A stretch of 64,000 nucleotides of DNA from Phoronis australis. Taxonomy: Eukaryota; Phoronida; Phoronidae. The stretch spans positions 268,715 to 332,714 of the forward strand of contig NMRA01000481.1 in the NCBI GenBank assembly GCA_002633005.1. The letters are read 5' to 3'. The first letter of the stretch is position 1. Each line of letters begins with the position of its first letter. The notes below the pieces were generated by a model. It searched no databases and was not told where the DNA came from. It worked only from the letters and a program-made list of their open reading frames with translations. The translations under genes were made by a program, and so were the position numbers. Positions 59,239 through 64,000 of this stretch are shown one piece after another.

Positions 59239-59923
59239 GCCATCATGGCCTAAGGTGGCACTGATTAGTTAGGCTGCGGCCGCCCCCAATTTGCACTCCC
59301 AAACTATTAAAATTTTGGGGTACGCCAAGTTTGGGGGCATTTTGTAGGTGGGAATTGCATGTAGGCTCATTGAATGTGGTTTAATATTTGGATTTCTGAA
59401 CATGCTGAGAATGAAAAAGGTCAGTGACACTTTCTCGGCTGTAGCTGCACTCTTCTTTAAGATGCCGGCCCCTGGTAGCAATTGTGCATTGCTGGGTAGC
59501 GACTGAGAAATTGGCGTGATTTCAGGTAGCCCTCAAACAAGCCAAATTTGCAAAAAAAAATAGTTGATTGACAGTACTTTTGGACCACATTTTCGGAATC
59601 TGTAGGAAATTTCCCTTCAGAATCTATTATTGGTTTTAGTCGTGCATATGCAGGGAAGTGTTGATTTTAGGGTGAAAAGTGTTGATTTTGAATTTTTTTG
59701 CCTTGATGTTTCTTAGTTCAGCTTGATTTCCACTGGGAGTGAAAGGGTCAAAAATACAAGAGAGTACAAAGTTTCTGTGCTCATCTGAAGGGCTTGCGAT
59801 GTGAAATGACTAAAAACTTTTCTTTATTTGCATGTAGTTTTTGACAGAGTGAAGAAAGGGTGAAGAGTCCATTGACATGTGTTCTGATACTCAAATCCCC
59901 ATGAGAACTGTTCAGTGCCTCCT
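59239..59923 (-). repeat. Module M, reverse copy
   Basis: Bounded by GGCCATCATGGCCTAAGGTG and CAGTGCCTCC. It is the reverse complement of 61843-62528 with scattered changes. A short open frame on the minus strand is also open at 61094-61360 but is broken in the copies near 62300 and 63500, so I do not call it coding. Confidence 0.9.
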
Positions 59924-60602
59924 AATGAAACAATGGGCAGGTCCGTATCGACTGATGGACTAATGAAAAAATGGACAGGTCCATATCAACCGATGGCCTA
60001 ATGAAAAAATGGGCAGGTCCGTATCGACTGATGACCTAATAAAAAATGGGCAGGTCCGTATCGACTGATTGCCTAATAAATAAGTGGACAAGTCCGTATC
60101 GACTAATGGTGTAATGAAAAAACTTGCAAGTCTGTTTTGACAAATGACCTAATGAAAAAATGGACAGGTCCGTATTGACAGATTGCTTATCGAAAAATTT
60201 GGTAGGTTCGTTTTGACTAATGGCCTAATGAGAAAAATAGGCAGATCCGTATCGACTGATTGCCTAATGAAAAAATGGACAGGTCCGTATTGACTGAAGG
60301 CCTAATGAAAAAATGGTCACGTTCATATCGACTGATGGCATAATAAAAAAATTGGGCAGGTCCGATTTGACTAATGGGCTAATGAAAAAGTGGGCAGTTC
60401 CATGTCATCTGATTCCCTAATAAATAAATGGACAGGTCTGTATCGACTAATGGCGTGATGAAGAAATGGGCAAGTCTGTATTGACTAATGACCTAATGAA
60501 AAAGTGGACAGGTCCGTATCGACTGATTGCCTAATAAATAAATGGACAAGTTCATATTGACTACTGGCGTAATGAAAAAATGGTCAGGTCCATTTTGACT
60601 AA
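59924..60602 (-). repeat. 38-bp minisatellite array R2, reverse
   Basis: About 18 reverse monomers by length, with variants (TTTTGACTAATGG, TATTGACTGAAGG). Confidence 0.95.
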
Positions 60603-61390
60603 CGGCCATCATGGCCTAGGGTGGCACTCAATACGGTAAAGTCGCGTGATTTTCGGACACTGAAAATTAATTCCTATAGAAAAAATTCATTCTTGGACGA
60701 ATCTCGCGNGCATTGCTAGGGTAGTGACTGAGAAATTGGTAGCGATTTCAGGTAGCTCTCAAACAAGCCAGATTTGCAAAAAAAACTAGTTGGTTGATAG
60801 TACTTTTGGACCACATTTTCGGAATTTGTAGGAAATTTGCTTTCAGAATCTATTGTTGGTTTTAGTCATGCATCGGCAGGGAAGTGGTTATTTTAGGGTG
60901 AAAAGTGGCGATTTTGCATTTTTTGACCTTATTTTTCTCAGTTCAGCTTGGCTTCCACTGGGAGTGAAAATCAACACTTCCCTGCCAATGCACAACTAAA
61001 ACCAATAATAGATTCTGAAGGGAAATTTCCTACAGATTCCGAAAATGTGGTCCAAAAGAACTGTCAACAAACTAGTTTTTTTGCAAATTTGGCTTGTTTG
61101 AGGGCTACCTGAAATCACGGCCAATTTCTCAATCGCTACCCACCCATGCACAATTGCAACCGGGGGCCGCCATCTTAAAGAAGAGTGCAGCTACAGAGGA
61201 GAAAGTGGCCTTTTTCATTCTCAGCATGTTCAAAAATCCAAACATTAAACCACATTCAATGAGCCTACATGCAATGCCCACCTACATAATGCCCTCAAAC
61301 TTGGCCTACCCCAAAATTTTAATAGTTTGGGAGTGCAAATTCGCCACGGCCGCAGCCTAACTAATCAGTGCCACCTTAGGCCATGATGGC
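60603..61390. repeat. Central inverted pair of module M
   Basis: 60603-60968 is a reverse partial module, 60969-61390 a forward partial module, meeting near GGGAGTGAAAATCAACACTT. The left part contains unrelated sequence (about 60635-60708, with an N at 60709). The two halves share CCACATTTTCGGAAT and AATTTCCTACAGATTCC tracts in opposite orientation. Confidence 0.85.
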
Positions 61391-61842
61391 CGTTAGTCAA
61401 AACTGACCTGTCCATTTTTTCATTAGGCCATTAGTTAAAACGGACCTGCCAATTTTTTCATTATGCCATTAGTCATTACAGACCTGCCCATTTTTCATTA
61501 GGCCATCAGTCAATATGGACCTGTCCATATTTTCATTAGGGCATTAGTCGATACGGACCTGCCTGTTTTTTCATTAGGGCATTAGTCGATACGGACCTGC
61601 CCATTTCTTCATGAGGCCATTAGTCGAAACTGACCTGCTCATTTTTTCATTAGGCCATCAGTCGATATGGACCTGTCTATTTTTTCATTAGTCCATCAGT
61701 CGATATGGACCTGTCCAATTTTTTATTACTCCATCAGTCGATACAGACCTGCCCATTTTTTCATTAGGTCATCAGTCGATACGGACCTGCCCATTTTTTC
61801 ATTAGGCCATCAGTCGATACGGACCTGCTCATTTTTTCATTA
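61391..61842 (+). repeat. 38-bp minisatellite array F2, forward
   Basis: About 12 forward monomers by length, ending TTTCATTAGGAGGCACTG at the start of module M. Confidence 0.95.
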
Positions 61843-62528
61843 GGAGGCACTGAAAAGTTCTCATGAGGAGTTGCCTCTCAGAACACACGTCAATGGATCG
61901 ACTCTTAACCCTTTCTTCACTCTGTGAAAAACTGCCTGCAAATAAAGAAAAGTTTTCAGTCATTTCACATCACAAGCCCTACAGATGTGCACAGAAACTT
62001 TGTACTCTCTTGTATTTTTGATCCTTTCACTCCCAGTGTAAACCAAGATAAACTAAGAAAGATGAGGGCAAAAAAATGCAAAATGGGCACTTTTCACCCT
62101 AAAATCACCACTTCCCTGCCAATGCACGACTAAAACCAAGAATCGATTCTGAAGGCAAATTTCCTACAGATTCCAAAAATGTGGTCCAAAAATACGGTAC
62201 TGTCAACTAACTAGTTTTTTTGCAAATGTGGCTTGTTTGAGGGCTAGCTGAAATCGCGGCCAATTTCTCAGTCGCTACCCAGCAATGCACAATTGCAACC
62301 AGGGGCCGCCATCTTGAAGAAGAGTGCAGCTACACCTGAGAAAGTGGCCTTTTTATTCTCAGCATGCTCACAAATGCAAACAAACCACATTCACTGAGCC
62401 TACATGCAATGCCCACCTACAAAATGCCCTCAAACTTATGGCCTACCCCAAAATTTTAATATTTTGGGAGTGCAAATTGGTCGCGGCCACAGCCTAACTA
62501 ATCAGTGCCACCTTAGGCCATGATGGCC
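61843..62528 (+). repeat. Module M, forward copy
   Basis: Runs from GGAGGCACTGAAAAGTTCTC to AGGCCATGATGGCCGTTAGT. Contains CACTTCCCTGCCAATGCACG, TGTGGTCCAAAA and CTAACTAATCAGTGCCACC tracts shared with the other modules. Confidence 0.9.
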
Positions 62529-63014
62529 GTTAGTCAAAACGGACCTGTCCATTTTTTCAGTAGGCCATTAGTTAAAGCGGACCTACCAATTTTTCCTTAG
62601 GCCATCAGTCGATACGGACATGTCCATTTTTTCATTAGGCCATCACTCGATACGGAACTGTCCATTTTTCATTAGGCCATTAATTAAAACGGAGATGCCG
62701 ATTTTTCCATTAGGGCATTAGTCGATACAAACCTGCCCATTTTTCATTAGACAATCGGTCAATACAGACCTGCTCATTTCTTGATTAGGCCATTTGTCAA
62801 AACTGACCTGCGCCTTTTTTCATTAGGCCATCAGTCGATATGGACCTGTTCATTTTTTCATTAGTCCATCAGTCGATATGGACCTATCTATTTTTTATTA
62901 GTCCATCAGTCGATACGCACCTGCCCATTTTTTCATTAGAACATCAGTCGATACGGACTTGCCCATTTTTTCATTAGTCCATCAGTCGATACGGACCTGC
63001 CCATTTTTTCATTA
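62529..63014 (+). repeat. 38-bp minisatellite array F3, forward
   Basis: About 13 forward monomers by length between two forward modules, so the array-plus-module unit of about 1.17 kb is itself tandemly repeated here. Confidence 0.95.
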
Positions 63015-63625
63015 GGAGGCACGGAACAGGTCTCGTGGAGGATTTGCCTATCAGAACACACGTCAATGGACTCTTCACCCTTTCTTCACTCTGTCAAAAA
63101 CTGCATGCAAATAAAGAAAAGTTTTGAGTCATTTCACATCACAAGCCCTACAGATGAGCACAGAAACTTTGTACTCTCTTGTATTTTTGACCCTTTCACG
63201 CCCAGTGGAAACCAAGCTAAACTCAGTAAGAAACATAGGGCAAAAAAATGCACAATCGGCACTTTTCACCCTAAAGTCACCACTTCCCTGCTAATGCACG
63301 ACTAAAACCAAGAATAGATTCTGAAGGCATATTTCCTACAGATTCCAAAAATGTGGTCCAAAAGTACTGCCAACCAACTAGTTTTTTTTTGCAAATCTGG
63401 CTTGTTTGAGGGCTAGCTGAAATCGCGGCCAATTTCTCAGTGGCTACCCAGCAAATGCACAGTTGCAACCGGGTTCCGCCATTTTGAAGAAAAGTGCAGC
63501 TAGAGCCGAGAAAGTGGCCTTTTTTATTCTCAGCATGTTCACAAATGCAAACAAACCACATTCACTGAGCCTACATGCAATGCCCACCTACAAAATGCCC
63601 CAAAACTTGGCCTAGTACCCCGAAA
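63015..63625 (+). repeat. Module M, forward copy, truncated at its end
   Basis: Starts GGAGGCACGGAACAGGTCTC and follows 61843-62528 to about TTGGCCTAGTACCCCGAAAT, after which similarity stops. Sequence 63626-64000 shows no recognisable feature. Confidence 0.88.
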
Positions 63626-64000
63626 TTTGAGAAGTGAACTCAGCTTTGGAATGGACCTAACTACATGTGCGGTTGCATCATTACCGTCATTTCTGTCTGG
63701 GCATGCTGCATTTCTTCAAAACTTTGACATAATTCCAGTTTTGGACAGATCCGATTTCTGCTGTGCCCCCCCCCAGTGGCTATTTTATTTTTTACATTTA
63801 CCTCAATCTGTATGTTCACTGAGCATTTCTTGACAGATTTTTCGGGAAATTTGAAAGAAAATAGCTGCTGCACTCATCCGGGTTACCGTCGATGCTCGAC
63901 TTACCACCCACCTCCAAAATTTTAAATTTTTTCAAGCATCCATATTCTTCTTGCCACCCATTGCCAATTTTTCATGATCGAGATTTGCTTAAAAGTGTTC

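Noticed and set aside
61094-61360. Open frame shared by module M copies (ILKKSAATxEKV...NPNIKPHS)
   Set aside because: Openness in two copies reflects high DNA identity. Copies near 62300 and 63500 have indels that break the frame, so no coding constraint is shown.
57129-63014. Regular repeats that could be mistaken for a CRISPR array
   Set aside because: The monomers are directly adjacent with no unique spacers, occur in both orientations, and the genome is that of an intron-rich animal.

Overview
The window is animal nuclear DNA: AT-rich, intron-dominated, full of diverged repeats, with one gap of Ns. It holds one confidently recognised gene. This is a complete ligand-of-Numb-protein-X gene (LNX1/LNX2 type, RING plus four PDZ domains) on the + strand, in 14 coding exons between 11182 and 54345. 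All splice phases agree and the exons join to a predicted 583-residue protein. A single LNX1/2-type gene with a giant second intron, together with the repeat load and signs of allelic variation in the assembly, suggests an invertebrate deuterostome (echinoderm, hemichordate or amphioxus-like). I cannot fix the species from sequence alone.

Layout. 1-11181: upstream DNA with two inverted copies of a 1.4-1.5 kb TA-flanked transposon (1964-3361 and 5135-6606), a weak possible 3'-terminal exon (282-424), a possible minus-strand exon (8248-8317) and a perfect 22-bp palindrome carrying two nuclear-receptor half-sites. 11182-12220: the two exons encoding the RING. 12221-41225: a 29 kb intron with a gap, a recent-looking 1 kb tandem duplication, about ten copies of an ancient dispersed repeat, a probable MITE, an 8-bp-TSD hAT-like MITE, and a TATA box followed by an open exon with a perfect donor. 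That exon splices in frame to the zinc-finger exon. 41226-54345: exons for the zinc finger and PDZ1 to PDZ4, with hairpin elements and tandem repeats in the introns. 54346-57128: 3' flank with decayed repeats of the last exon and a small MITE. 57129-63625: a large foldback structure made of roughly ninety 38-bp minisatellite monomers in both orientations, alternating with a ~690-bp module.

Most interesting. (1) The NPAY motif that vertebrate LNX1/2 carry before PDZ1 is absent there in this gene. An NPAY instead sits in the exon between PDZ2 and PDZ3. (2) A probable internal promoter and first exon in intron 2 would give a RING-less isoform, parallel to the RING-less LNX1 p70 form of mammals. 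(3) The foldback minisatellite at the right end resembles FB/TU-type foldback transposons in architecture.
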